Part shown: positions 40,251 to 48,349 of the stretch, in pieces | How the letters are laid out: every line of letters begins with the position of its first letter | Numbering within the stretch: the stretch's first letter is position 1 | Assembly: GCA_964610155.1 (NCBI GenBank) | Contig: CAZSUY010000001.1 | Location: 186,001 to 250,000 of the forward strand | Length of the DNA: 64,000 nt | Source of the DNA: JAFGBM01 sp964610155 | GTDB taxonomy: Bacteria; Actinomycetota; Actinomycetes; Actinomycetales; Demequinaceae | Reading direction: 5' to 3' | The notes under the pieces: model-generated | Database searches by the model: none | The model's input: the letters and a program-made list of their open reading frames with translations, nothing else | What the model was told of the DNA's origin: nothing | Translations under genes and position numbers: made by a program

Positions 40251-42554
40251 TCATCGCCGGGGGGAGAAGCCTCGAAGCCGGAGGGAGTTGCCGACGACGA
40301 AGAGGGATGACGAGCCCATCGCGCCCGACGCGATCATCGGGTTGAGGATGCCGAGGGCGGCGAGGGGGATCGCCGCGACGTTGTAGGCGAAGGCCCAGAC
40401 GAGGTTGCCCCGGATCGTGGCGAAGGTACGGCGTGAGAGACGGATAGCATCGACCGCCGCCCTGAGGTCGCCCGAGACGATCGTCAGGTCCGAGGCCTCA
40501 CGGGCGACGTCCGTGCCCGTGCCGATGGCGATGCCTAGGTCGGCCTGGGCGAGAGCGGGGGCGTCGTTGATGCCGTCCCCCACCATCGCCACCCGTCTGC
40601 CAGCGGCTTGAAGCGCCTTTATAACCTCGGCCTTATCCCCCGGAAGCACCTCGGCCCAGACGTCGTCGATTCCGATCTCAGCCGCGACCGCCCGCGCGGA
40701 CCGCTCGTTGTCGCCTGTCAAGAGGATGACCTCTAGGCCCAACTGCCGCAACGCCGCGACCGCTTCGGCCGAGCCCTCCTTGACGGTGTCCCGGACCTCG
40801 ATCACCGCCTCCGCCACCACTGGGACCCGAACCGGAATGAGCGCCCCCGCATCGGCGCCGGGCGCCCGTCCCGCGAACACCACCGTCGCGCCCTTGGACT
40901 CCGCCTCCTCGGCGATTCCCGTGAGCGCTGCCGGAACCTCGTCAAACATCCGCCTCGACCCGACCCTCACCTCGGCGGGCACCGCGCCCTTCTTCCCCTC
41001 GACCGTCGCCGTCACGCCTTGCCCGGCGACGTTGTGGAAATCTTTGATCCCGCGGCGGGTGGAGGCCAAAGCGGCGATCGCCTGGCCGACGGGGTGTTCC
41101 GATCGCTTCTCGGCGGAGGCCGCGGCGGCGATGATCTCCTTACGCTCGGCGGAAACGAACCCCGGGGTATGCACCTCGGCGACCGACATCCGGCCCTCGG
41201 TGACCGTGCCCGTCTTGTCGAGGACGATCACGTCGATTCGGCTCGTGCTCTCGAGGACCTGGCCGCCCCGGATGAGGGTTCCCAGCTGGGCCCCGCGACC
41301 GGTGCCGACCATGATGGCAAGCGGCGTGGCGAGCCCGAGGGCGCAGGGGCAGGAGATGATCAGGACGGACACAGCCGCGGTGAAGGCGCGGTTGACGTCT
41401 TCCGTGGTGAGCCACCACGCCGCAAGGGTGGCGAGCGCGATGAGGATGACCGTGGGCACGAAGGTGCTGGCGACCCGGTCCGCGAGCCGTTGGATGTTCG
41501 CCTTGCGGGACTGCGCCTCGTCGACCATGCGGGCGATCTGCGCGAGCATCGTCGCGGACCCCACGCGCGTCGCCTCGATGGTGAGAGCGCCGTCGGTCGC
41601 GATGGTGCCACCGATGACCTCCGAGCCCATGCCCGCCTGGACGGGGACGGACTCACCGGTCACCAACGAGGCGTCCACCGCGGCCCTGCCGTCGACCACG
41701 ACCCCGTCCGTCGCGATGGTCTCTCCCGGTCGGGTCATGAACCTCATGCCCACTTCGAGCTCGTCGAGCGGAATCTCCTGCCCATCCTCGAGTCGGGCGA
41801 CGTTCGTCTGGATCTTGCCGAGGGCCCGGATCGCGTCCCCCGCCCGCGCCGTCGACCGCACCTCGAGCCACTTTCCCAGGAGGATCAGCATGACGATGAC
41901 CGCGCCGGTCTCGAAGTAGACGTGGCCCGACGTGAGCACCTCGACGCCCGCGGCGCCGCCTACCAGGACCGTGGCGGACCACAACCACGAGGCCCCCGTT
42001 CCGATCGTGACGAGGGTGTCCATATTGACTGCTCCATGGCGGGCGTTCTTGACGGTCGAGCGGTGGAACGGCCAGGCGGACCAGAAAACGACCGGGGTCG
42101 CGAGCACGGCCGCGAGCCATTCCCACCCCTCAAACTGCCACGCGGAGACCATCGACACGAGCAGCAACGGAACGCTGAGGATTGCCGCGACGAGGAAGCG
42201 CCGCCGATAGTCGGCAACACGCGCAGCATCGGCGGCCATGTGAGCGTTGTGCTCGTCCGCCCGCCCCATGGCGGTGGCATGCGGGGCGTTTTCGCCGGAT
42301 GGCTGTGAGCCGAGAACCTCGTACCCCAGGCCGGTGATCGTCGCCCGGATGGCCTCCTCGAGCGTCGCTTGGTCTACCGTCCCATCGGGCAGGACCGTGG
42401 CGCGCTTGGTCGCAAGGTTGACCGTGGCCTCCGAGACGCCCTCGAGCTTCGTCAGGCCGCGCGTGATGTTGGCGACGCAGCCCTGGCACGTCATGCCTCC
42501 CACGGGGAGATCGATGGTGGGTGACTCGGGCGCATGGGCATGGGTAGTCGTCAT
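40251..42554 (-). CDS. copA: Copper-translocating P1B-type ATPase
   Basis: 767 residues. N-terminal metal-binding domain with G-M-T-C-Q-G-C at 20-26, a His-rich stretch near 100, and TGES at 299-302. The intramembrane C-P-C at 402-404 marks Cu(I) specificity in the family. The phosphorylated D446 lies in D-K-T-G-T, with G-D-G-I-N-D-A-P near the end of the ATP domain. It exports copper from the cytosol. TACGGT lies 6 bases before the ATG, and the promoter has a MerR-type long spacer. merR is 45 bases upstream on the same strand. Confidence 0.95.
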   Translation of the reverse strand: MTTTHAHAPESPTIDLPVGGMTCQGCVANITRGLTKLEGVSEATVNLATKRATVLPDGTVDQATLEEAIRATITGLGYEVLGSQPSGENAPHATAMGRADEHNAHMAADAARVADYRRRFLVAAILSVPLLLVSMVSAWQFEGWEWLAAVLATPVVFWSAWPFHRSTVKNARHGAVNMDTLVTIGTGASWLWSATVLVGGAAGVEVLTSGHVYFETGAVIVMLILLGKWLEVRSTARAGDAIRALGKIQTNVARLEDGQEIPLDELEVGMRFMTRPGETIATDGVVVDGRAAVDASLVTGESVPVQAGMGSEVIGGTIATDGALTIEATRVGSATMLAQIARMVDEAQSRKANIQRLADRVASTFVPTVILIALATLAAWWLTTEDVNRAFTAAVSVLIISCPCALGLATPLAIMVGTGRGAQLGTLIRGGQVLESTSRIDVIVLDKTGTVTEGRMSVAEVHTPGFVSAERKEIIAAAASAEKRSEHPVGQAIAALASTRRGIKDFHNVAGQGVTATVEGKKGAVPAEVRVGSRRMFDEVPAALTGIAEEAESKGATVVFAGRAPGADAGALIPVRVPVVAEAVIEVRDTVKEGSAEAVAALRQLGLEVILLTGDNERSARAVAAEIGIDDVWAEVLPGDKAEVIKALQAAGRRVAMVGDGINDAPALAQADLGIAIGTGTDVAREASDLTIVSGDLRAAVDAIRLSRRTFATIRGNLVWAFAYNVAAIPLAALGILNPMIASGAMGSSSLFVVGNSLRLRGFSPRR

Positions 42555-42592
42555 ACCGCCACCGTATTCCTTACAGTCGACTGGAAGGTCAA
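42555..42592 (-). promoter_or_regulatory. MerR-type copA promoter and operator
   Basis: On the minus strand TTGACC (42592-42587) and TACGGT (42566-42561) are separated by 20 bases, the long spacer of MerR-activated promoters. The dyad CCTTACAGTCGACTGGAAGG (42569-42588 on the plus strand) fills the spacer. TACGGT is 6 bases from the copA ATG, so the transcript is probably leaderless. Confidence 0.7.
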
Positions 42593-42599
42593 GGGAGGG

Positions 42600-43001
42600 T
42601 CAGTGGCGGGCGGCGATCACCTGGCACCGATGGGGATCCGAGCACTCTCCCGGGTCCATCGCGTCGGCCCTCTCCGCGAGCGCCGCCATCTCCTTGCGAG
42701 CGGCCTTGAGCGCCTCGATCTGCTCGTCGATCTCGGCAAGGTGTCGATGGAGAAGGTCCCTGGTGTGGGCGCAGGTCGACTGGCCCGCGTCCTTCATGTC
42801 GAGGATGCTGCCGACCTCCGCCAGCGTCAGCCCGGCCACCTGGGAGTCTCGGATGAAGCGCAACCGCTCCACGGCGTCGTCGCCATAGTCGCGGTAGTTG
42901 GACGACGTCCTCCCAGGTGCTCGGAGAAGTCCTATGCCCTCGTAATACCGGATGGTCTTGGTACTCACTCCCGCTCGCGCCGCGAGCTCGCCAATCTTCA
43001 T
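42600..43001 (-). CDS. MerR-family copper-responsive regulator
   Basis: 133 residues, CueR-like length. N-terminal winged helix M-K-I-G-E-L-A-A-R-A-G-V-S-T-K-T-I-R-Y-Y-E-G-I-G-L-L, a coupling region, a long dimerisation helix from ~73 to 112, and C-terminal cysteines in G-E-C-S-D-P-H-R-C for metal binding; a third lies in S-T-C-A-H. TAGGCT lies 6 bases before the ATG. It probably activates copA by twisting the 20-base spacer, and regulates itself. Confidence 0.9.
   Translation of the reverse strand: MKIGELAARAGVSTKTIRYYEGIGLLRAPGRTSSNYRDYGDDAVERLRFIRDSQVAGLTLAEVGSILDMKDAGQSTCAHTRDLLHRHLAEIDEQIEALKAARKEMAALAERADAMDPGECSDPHRCQVIAARH
42814..42881. repeat. 68-base perfect direct repeat, copy 1 (inside merR)
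   Basis: Identical to 44430-44497 in the truncated merR copy. Beyond it, identity between the two genes falls to roughly 80%. Confidence 0.85.
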
Positions 43002-43020
43002 GCCTCCAGCCTAAACTCCT

Positions 43021-43060
43021 ACCTTCCAGTTGACTAGAAAGTCTCGCGAAGGGCTACCAT
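43021..43060 (+). promoter_or_regulatory. Racemase promoter overlapping a MerR-type operator
   Basis: TTGACT (43030-43035), a 19-base spacer and TACCAT (43055-43060) precede ATG 43067 by 6 bases. The -35 lies inside ACCTTCCAGTTGACT (43021-43035), which matches 14 of 15 bases of the copA operator (ACCTTCCAGTCGACT on the minus strand). The site also lies in the merR promoter region, so it may serve autoregulation, the racemase, or both. Confidence 0.55.
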
Positions 43061-43066
43061 CGGCGC

Positions 43067-43780
43067 ATGGACCACCCACCGCGCAAGCTCGGCCTCCTTG
43101 GGGGCATGACCTGGGAGTCGTCGCTCGTCTACGAGAGGCTCCTCAACGAGGGCACCCAGGAACGCCTGGGTGGCTCCCGCTCTGCGGACCTCCTCGTCCG
43201 TTCCTACGACTTTCAGGCGATTGCCGATGCGATGACGGCCGGGGACTGGGAGGGTCTCGGCGACCGATTCGCGGCCGACGCCGTCCTGCTCGAGGCCGCG
43301 GGTGCCGAGGCGATCCTCCTCTGCGCGAATACCATGCACAAGGTCGCCAGCAGAGTGGCGGAGGCGGTCTCGGTCCCGTTCCTTCACATTATCGAAGTCA
43401 CGGCGGACGCCATCCTCGCCTCCGGCCTCACAACCGTCGCCCTCCTGGGAACGAGTTACACAATGAGGGACGCCTTCTATCGGGACCACATGACGACCCG
43501 GGGTGTCACTGCTCTCGTCCCCGAGGAGCCGGACATCGCAACGATCAACGAGGTCATCTTCGGGGAGTTGGCGAAAGGGGTGTTCCTCGACGAGTCGCGT
43601 GACGCCTTCCGACGCATCGTCGACGAGCTTGAGGCCAAGGGGGCCGAGGGCGTCATCGCCGGCTGCACGGAGATCCCCCTGCTGCTGCATGCGGAAGATG
43701 TCGACGTTCCGTACTTCGACAGCCTCTCCCTCCACGTCGAGGCCGCCCTCGACTTCTCGCTCGATCCTGGCACCCGCTAG
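43067..43780 (+). CDS. Aspartate/glutamate racemase family protein
   Basis: 237 residues, YgeA/RacX-like. N-terminal K-L-G-L-L-G-G-M-T-W-E-S-S, first catalytic C86 in L-C-A-N-T-M-H and second C200 in A-G-C-T-E-I. The two-cysteine, cofactor-free mechanism interconverts L and D amino acids; the exact substrate is uncertain (Asp, Glu or broad specificity). The message is probably leaderless. It is divergent from merR and shares its operator region, which is unexpected for a racemase. Confidence 0.85.
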   Translation: MDHPPRKLGLLGGMTWESSLVYERLLNEGTQERLGGSRSADLLVRSYDFQAIADAMTAGDWEGLGDRFAADAVLLEAAGAEAILLCANTMHKVASRVAEAVSVPFLHIIEVTADAILASGLTTVALLGTSYTMRDAFYRDHMTTRGVTALVPEEPDIATINEVIFGELAKGVFLDESRDAFRRIVDELEAKGAEGVIAGCTEIPLLLHAEDVDVPYFDSLSLHVEAALDFSLDPGTR

Positions 43781-43821
43781 CATCCAGCCCTAGCGCAAGA
43801 AGCCCACGCGAGCGCGCCGCC

Positions 43822-44428
43822 ATGCTCACCTCCCTCGGCCTTGCGGGCGAGGATTGGGACTGGCGCGACGAACGTGTCTGCCGGTTTCCGAAGGGGCTCG
43901 ACGCCTCGCGGAGCAGGACATCCGCCTGTTCGGTCTTTGGGTCCAGGCGTTCCATCCCAGCCCGGCCCAATACAAGCCCTGCCCGCGTCAGACCGGCCGG
44001 GTCCGTAGCCTCCCCATTGCGCCCTTCAGCCCAGGGCTTTCCGACCGTATCTGGTACGGGGCCGGGAATATCGAAAGCGCCCGCCTCGTCGAGGAGAAGG
44101 AGATGAACCTCATGTCCTGCACCCTTGTGCTTGAGGCAACCGTGGAGTCACTCGGTGACATCCAGGCGCGCCAGATCGCCACGTTTCGCGAATCCTACGC
44201 TTCCGGACACAAGGGGGCGCCTCGTGTCTCCGTCAGCCGGAGCATCCTCCCCATCACCACCTACCTAGATCGAAAGCACTTCGCGGGGGGTAGTATCGGA
44301 GAAAGCGTCGGCGGCAATCAGATCGGCATCATCGACGAAGTCAAGGCCACCTTCGGCAGAACCTACATCGGGGAGCCGGAACAGATCGTCACCTCGCTTG
44401 AGCGGGACGAGGGGGTCGCTGCTCTGTC
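43822..44428 (+). pseudogene. Remnant of a luciferase-like flavin monooxygenase gene
   Basis: The frame through about 43914-44428 reads like the C-terminal half of an LLM-class flavin-dependent oxidoreductase: P-G-L-S-D-R-I-W-Y-G-A-G, E-K-E-M-N-L-M-S, R-V-S-V-S-R-S-I-L-P-I and F-G-R-T-Y-I-G-E-P-E. The N-terminal half is missing. A second frame in 43822-44106 may hold more debris. After 44428 the frame runs into sequence antisense to merR, so the C-terminus is also lost. Confidence 0.7.
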
Positions 44429-44617
44429 AACCTCCGCCAGCGTCAGCCCGGCCACCTGGGAGTCTCGGATGAAGCGCAACCGCTCCACGGCGTCGTCCCC
44501 ATAGTCCCGGTAGTTGGACGATGTCCTCTCCGGTGACCGGAGGAGACCTATCCCCTCGTAGTAGCGGATGGCTGTAGTGCCCACTCCCGCGCGTTTCGCA
44601 AGCTCGCCAATCCTCAT
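44363..44617 (-). pseudogene. Truncated second merR
   Basis: 84 residues. M-R-I-G-E-L-A-K-R-A-G-V through L-T-L-A-E-V is a complete MerR DNA-binding domain closely related to the intact one. After residue ~63 the frame reads antisense through the monooxygenase remnant, so the dimerisation helix and metal site are gone. TATCCT lies 6 bases before the ATG. If made, it might compete for the operator, but without a dimerisation helix this is unlikely. Confidence 0.75.
44430..44497. repeat. 68-base perfect direct repeat, copy 2 (end of the truncated merR)
   Basis: Identical to 42814-42881. Its left edge is exactly where the merR homology stops, which marks a recombination junction. Confidence 0.85.
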
Positions 44618-44642
44618 GGCCTCAGGATAGGCGAGCCCCAAC

Positions 44643-46205
44643 CTATCCGGGGTCGGAGACCGACAGGGTCTCCAGGATGGTCGCAAGTGCCACAGAGTCG
44701 CGCTGAGCGGCCAACACTATGGCGAGGTAGAGGGTGTGGTATGACCCGTCCGTCGGGTTGCCCCAAAAGATGAGCACCTGCGAGGCCGTTCCATCGCAGT
44801 TGATGTAACTAGCCGATTCGCCCACATACTCACGGCCGTTGCTGGGCGTGACGATGGTTTCCGAAGTGACCCCGTCGAACTCGCACGACTGCAGAACATG
44901 CCCGTCGTTCCCAGCTCGTCCAAAGACATCTTGATAATGCTCATTTGGAAGCCATAGCACCTGGACTCCCGGCACGCTGTAGTCGAAAAACATCTCCTCT
45001 AGGTTGGTGCTGGCGAGGAGGCCTGGGTATTCACCGACGCCCGTATAGTCCGCTGATTCAGTACTCAGATCCGACCACTCGATGGGAACGTCCATGTAGA
45101 TGAGTCCCGTGTCGTCGATGATCGACACGTACTGCTCGTACGGGGTGTCATCCGTCCATTCGGGATCGACATCGCCGCCACCCATGTCTCCGGAGTCAAA
45201 CGTCGATGTGACGACGAGCGTGCCCCCGGCTCCCAGGTTCCCTTCAAGGAGTTCCCCCGTCGACGGGCGCACGACGGTGGCGGCAATCGGGCTCGTTCCG
45301 CTCGTACGGAGGACACCACAGTAGGTAGCCAGGGTGCCATCGGTGGCGATCTCCATGCCGTTGAGTTCCAAGATGAGATCACCCGGCAGGACACCGGAGG
45401 CGTCCGCCACCGAACCCTTCGAGACGGCGCTTACCCAGAGGCCGTAATATATTCCTTCTTCCTCGTACGGAAATCCCCATATGCCTACGGACTCAAAGTC
45501 TCCGTCCTTCATCTCCTCCGCGGCCGCCTCGGCAAGCGGGGCCCCGATGGCAAAGAATTGGTTCTGCCCAGTTCCGGTGACGGTCGCGGAATACACCACG
45601 CCGACGACCGCACCCCGCTCGTCGACCACCGGTCCGCCGGAGTTTCCCTGCTGAATGTTGGCGTCGATCTCAATGGTGTAGTCGATCGACGCCCACGACT
45701 TCTCGCCGTCGGCCCGGGCCTTCGAGACGATCCCGCTCGTTAGCGTGAACTCGGTGTCGCTGAGTGGGTAGCCCGCAGCGTAGATCGGAAGCCCTACCGT
45801 AGGTTCCCCCTCATACCAATCGAGGTACGGGACCGTCTCGTCGGCTCTCAGGCGCACCTGAACGAGGGCAAGGTCGTTGCACTGGGAGGCCCCGACAACC
45901 GACACGGGGTACGTGCGGTCCGTGTCGCCTCCGATGTAGGCCTCGACGGTCACCGCCCCCGCAACCACGTGATAGTTCGTCATGGCGAGACCGGTCTCAT
46001 CTATGAAGAAGCCCGAGCCAGTCCCCCCACTCGCCGTGGTGCCCGTCGGGAGTGCCTGGACTCCCGATGCTGAAATGTAGATCGTCGCGTCCTGGACCTC
46101 GTCGATGCTGCCGACACCTCCCGAACCACCGGACCCGCAGCCCGTCACGGGGATCACAAGTGCCGTTAGAAGCGCCAAGACTCCCATTTTGCGGATCCGG
46201 TTCAC
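44643..46205 (-). CDS. HtrA-like trypsin-type serine protease with PDZ domain, lipoprotein
   Basis: 520 residues with a GTG start (GAGGAG upstream). Lipobox V-T-G-C at 20-23 followed by a Gly-rich linker. The catalytic triad is H79 (T-N-Y-H-V-V), D111 (C-N-D-L-A-L-V) and S189 (G-N-S-G-G-P). A PDZ-like domain follows (~260-325: A-S-G-V-L-P-G-D-L-I-L-E-L-N-G-M). The C-terminal ~170 residues are a separate domain I do not recognise. It probably acts in protein quality control or processing outside the membrane. Confidence 0.88.
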   Translation of the reverse strand: MNRIRKMGVLALLTALVIPVTGCGSGGSGGVGSIDEVQDATIYISASGVQALPTGTTASGGTGSGFFIDETGLAMTNYHVVAGAVTVEAYIGGDTDRTYPVSVVGASQCNDLALVQVRLRADETVPYLDWYEGEPTVGLPIYAAGYPLSDTEFTLTSGIVSKARADGEKSWASIDYTIEIDANIQQGNSGGPVVDERGAVVGVVYSATVTGTGQNQFFAIGAPLAEAAAEEMKDGDFESVGIWGFPYEEEGIYYGLWVSAVSKGSVADASGVLPGDLILELNGMEIATDGTLATYCGVLRTSGTSPIAATVVRPSTGELLEGNLGAGGTLVVTSTFDSGDMGGGDVDPEWTDDTPYEQYVSIIDDTGLIYMDVPIEWSDLSTESADYTGVGEYPGLLASTNLEEMFFDYSVPGVQVLWLPNEHYQDVFGRAGNDGHVLQSCEFDGVTSETIVTPSNGREYVGESASYINCDGTASQVLIFWGNPTDGSYHTLYLAIVLAAQRDSVALATILETLSVSDPG

Positions 46206-46318
46206 GTCGGTCTCCTCACAGGTGGTTTGATTGAATCACCCTAGCCAAGACCCCAAGGTACGGCAACCCCGGTAAACAGAACCCTCTTGAGGCTCAACGG
46301 TGACTGCAAACAACGACC
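46206..46318. other. Intergenic region upstream of the HtrA-like gene
   Basis: 113 bases between the HtrA-like start and the TrmO-like stop, both on the minus strand. No gene, strong hairpin or clear promoter is visible. Confidence 0.3.
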
Positions 46319-46810
46319 CTAAAAATACCTTCGGCTGATCTCTTCGACCCAGGCTGGCTCGCGAATGACCTCGCCCGGTAGGGAAAATATCGCTAGATAT
46401 GGCTTGACATCCAAGACGGGCGAACCGTCGATCGCATCCAGCCCGCGCACGCCAAGGTCGCGCCCCTCGACACCAAGCAACTCACACCGCGAGACGCCGA
46501 TGTGGTTGGGCCTGTCCTTGTTCCGCTGGGCGAAAATCCCCACCTCGGGCAAGTGAGCCAAACCGCGGGGACGCCGGGCCCCCATCGTCGTCTTGGCCGG
46601 ATCCGCCTTGTGGAAGGAATACACCACCTCGATGTGGGAGAACCCGTCGAGGCCTTGAAGGGCGTCGAGTGGAAACCGGTCATCGATCCGGATGGTGGAC
46701 TCGACATTGCCCCAACCGTCGTCGGCGGGATCCGACCGGGGCCCGATCACGTGCCCGACGGGGTCCATCGGCGGCACCTCAGGCTCGGACACCGTAGCCC
46801 CAGACACCAT
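46319..46810 (-). CDS. TrmO-like S-adenosylmethionine-dependent methyltransferase, second copy
   Basis: 163 residues, same UPF0066/TrmO barrel as the gene at 8931. Motifs: L-D-G-F-S-H-I-E-V-V-Y, I-F-A-Q-R-N-K-D-R-P-N-H-I-G-V-S, G-S-P-V-L-D-V-K-P-Y. Here R-P-N-H-I replaces the usual R-P-N-P-I. It begins 3 bases after the purQ stop, so it is the third gene of a purS-purQ operon, with no obvious link to purine synthesis. Confidence 0.75.
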   Translation of the reverse strand: MVSGATVSEPEVPPMDPVGHVIGPRSDPADDGWGNVESTIRIDDRFPLDALQGLDGFSHIEVVYSFHKADPAKTTMGARRPRGLAHLPEVGIFAQRNKDRPNHIGVSRCELLGVEGRDLGVRGLDAIDGSPVLDVKPYLAIFSLPGEVIREPAWVEEISRRYF

Positions 46811-46813
46811 CGC

Positions 46814-47518
46814 CTAGGCCTTCGCCATGAGGGTTTCAAGGACGGATCGAAAGAACCCCAGCCCATCCGTCCCGGTCCGTCCGCCCTCCGCGGAATCCGG
46901 ACCGAATCCCGGCTCGACGGCGTGTTCAGGGTGCGGCATCAGCCCGACGACGTTCCCGGCAGCATTCGTGACGCCGGCGATATCCCGGGCGGAACCATTG
47001 GGATTGACGTCGGTATACCGAAAGACCACACGCCCTTCCGCCTCGACCTCGTCGAGTGTCCGGGCGTCGGCCATGTACTGACCATCCTGGTTCTTGACGG
47101 GGATCGTGATCCGTTGCCCAGGGGTGAAAGCGCGAGTCCAGGCGGTCGTGGCGTTCTCCACGGTGAGGCCCTGGTCGCGGCACACAAAGTGTAGGTGGGC
47201 GTTGCGGATCATCGCACCCGGGAGAAGATGCGACTCACAGAGAACCTGGAACCCATTGCAGATGCCGAGCACGGGCATGCCTGCTTTCGCCGCCTCGATC
47301 ACCTTTGCCATGACCGGCGCAAAGCGGGAGATTGCTCCTGCCCTGAGGTAGTCGCCGTAACTGAAGCCCCCGGGCAGGACGACGGCGTCGACACCCTTGA
47401 GGTCGGCGTCTCCATGCCACAACGGGACTTCGTTGGCCCCCGCAATCCGGACGGCACGGGCGGCGTCCTGGTCGTCAAGCGAACCGGGAAACGTCACCAC
47501 CCCGATGTGGGCCGTCAC
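46814..47518 (-). CDS. purQ: Phosphoribosylformylglycinamidine synthase subunit PurQ
   Basis: 234 residues, class-I glutamine amidotransferase that feeds ammonia to PurL. Nucleophile Cys in L-G-I-C-N-G-F-Q-V-L, with the late M-P-H-P-E-H-A giving His and Glu. F-P-G-S-L-D-D-Q-D-A-A at the start is typical. GTG 47518 is the start, overlapping the purS stop as GTGA. Confidence 0.96.
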   Translation of the reverse strand: MTAHIGVVTFPGSLDDQDAARAVRIAGANEVPLWHGDADLKGVDAVVLPGGFSYGDYLRAGAISRFAPVMAKVIEAAKAGMPVLGICNGFQVLCESHLLPGAMIRNAHLHFVCRDQGLTVENATTAWTRAFTPGQRITIPVKNQDGQYMADARTLDEVEAEGRVVFRYTDVNPNGSARDIAGVTNAAGNVVGLMPHPEHAVEPGFGPDSAEGGRTGTDGLGFFRSVLETLMAKA

Positions 47519-47823
47519 GACCCCTGGCCCTCGCAACACCGACCCCGTCCGCGATGACCCCCGCCCCCGCCACGGCATTCGACCTTCTCGACAGCAACGA
47601 CGTCTTCGATCACAGGGTTGCTCAGGAGGGTTTCCGCTGCCTCACGTACGCGGGCGAGCACCTCGTCGGTGACCTCCCCTTCAACGGTCAGTTCGAATCG
47701 TTTCCCCTGCCGAACATCGGTGATGTCGGTGAAGCCCAGTCTGGGAAGTGCCGCACCTACAGCCTTTCCCTGGGGGTCAAGGAGATCCGGCTTGGGCATA
47801 ACGTTGACGACGATGGTTGCCAT
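47515..47823 (-). CDS. purS: Phosphoribosylformylglycinamidine synthase subunit PurS
   Basis: 102 residues. The first ~80 are a normal PurS (V-V-N-V-M-P-K-P-D-L-L-D-P-Q-G-K-A-V, V-R-Q-G-K-R-F-E-L). It bridges PurL and PurQ in the FGAM synthase complex. About 20 extra Gly/Arg/Cys-rich residues at the C-terminus are unusual and may reflect loss of the original stop. TAGACT lies 6 bases before the ATG. Confidence 0.93.
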   Translation of the reverse strand: MATIVVNVMPKPDLLDPQGKAVGAALPRLGFTDITDVRQGKRFELTVEGEVTDEVLARVREAAETLLSNPVIEDVVAVEKVECRGGGGGHRGRGRCCEGQGS

Positions 47824-47872
47824 GGGACAAGTCTAGCGATAGAGGGGGCAGGCCTCGGCGAGGTCCGCAGCC

Positions 47873-48346
47873 TCAGCAGACGTACCCGTACTCCTGATCC
47901 TCACGGATGAGCCATGCGACGATACCGCTCTCGGACTCGAACCTCGCCATGCCGTCAGAGTAGACGATGACCGTCCCGATGTCGTCCCCCGGGCCCGGTG
48001 GCAAAACGCCGAAGACGAGGACCCCCATAGCGGCGGCTCCATCTTCGGACAGGCTGTTCAGAACCGGATCGATGGTGATCGGGTATTTGGTCTCGTCGAC
48101 TGGCGGTGCATCCATAGGCAGGGGGTAGAACTCCTCGCCGCCAATCTCGATCGGGTAGGTTGCGCAGGGTGGATACCAATTCACGTCTTCGTATATGGCG
48201 ACGATCGTTGGCCCGTCAGGTGTCCCATTCGGGCTACTGGCACCAGGTGTCCCATTTGGGCTGCTGGCTGCTTCGGACGACGCACAGGCCGAAAGGCCAA
48301 GCGTCGCGACGATCCCCAGTGCAATACAGATTTGCCGAGTCTTCAT
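47873..48346 (-). CDS. Lipoprotein of unknown function
   Basis: 157 residues. Lipobox L-S-A-C at 18-21, then two copies of S-S-P-N-G-T-P as a linker, and a domain of about 110 residues with two cysteines (P-P-C-A-T-Y-P and the C-terminal Y-V-C) that could form a disulfide. No family recognised. It starts 3 bases after the DUF429 stop, and so may be cotranscribed with it. Confidence 0.65.
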   Translation of the reverse strand: MKTRQICIALGIVATLGLSACASSEAASSPNGTPGASSPNGTPDGPTIVAIYEDVNWYPPCATYPIEIGGEEFYPLPMDAPPVDETKYPITIDPVLNSLSEDGAAAMGVLVFGVLPPGPGDDIGTVIVYSDGMARFESESGIVAWLIREDQEYGYVC

Positions 48347-48349
48347 ACC

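Noticed and set aside
35530..40420. copA 3' ends as attachment-site direct repeats of a genomic island
   Set aside because: The two copies are only about 80% identical and no integrase is present, so an old gene remnant is a better reading.
41019..42308. 429-codon open frame antisense to copA
   Set aside because: Low-complexity charged product; copA has all catalytic motifs on the other strand.
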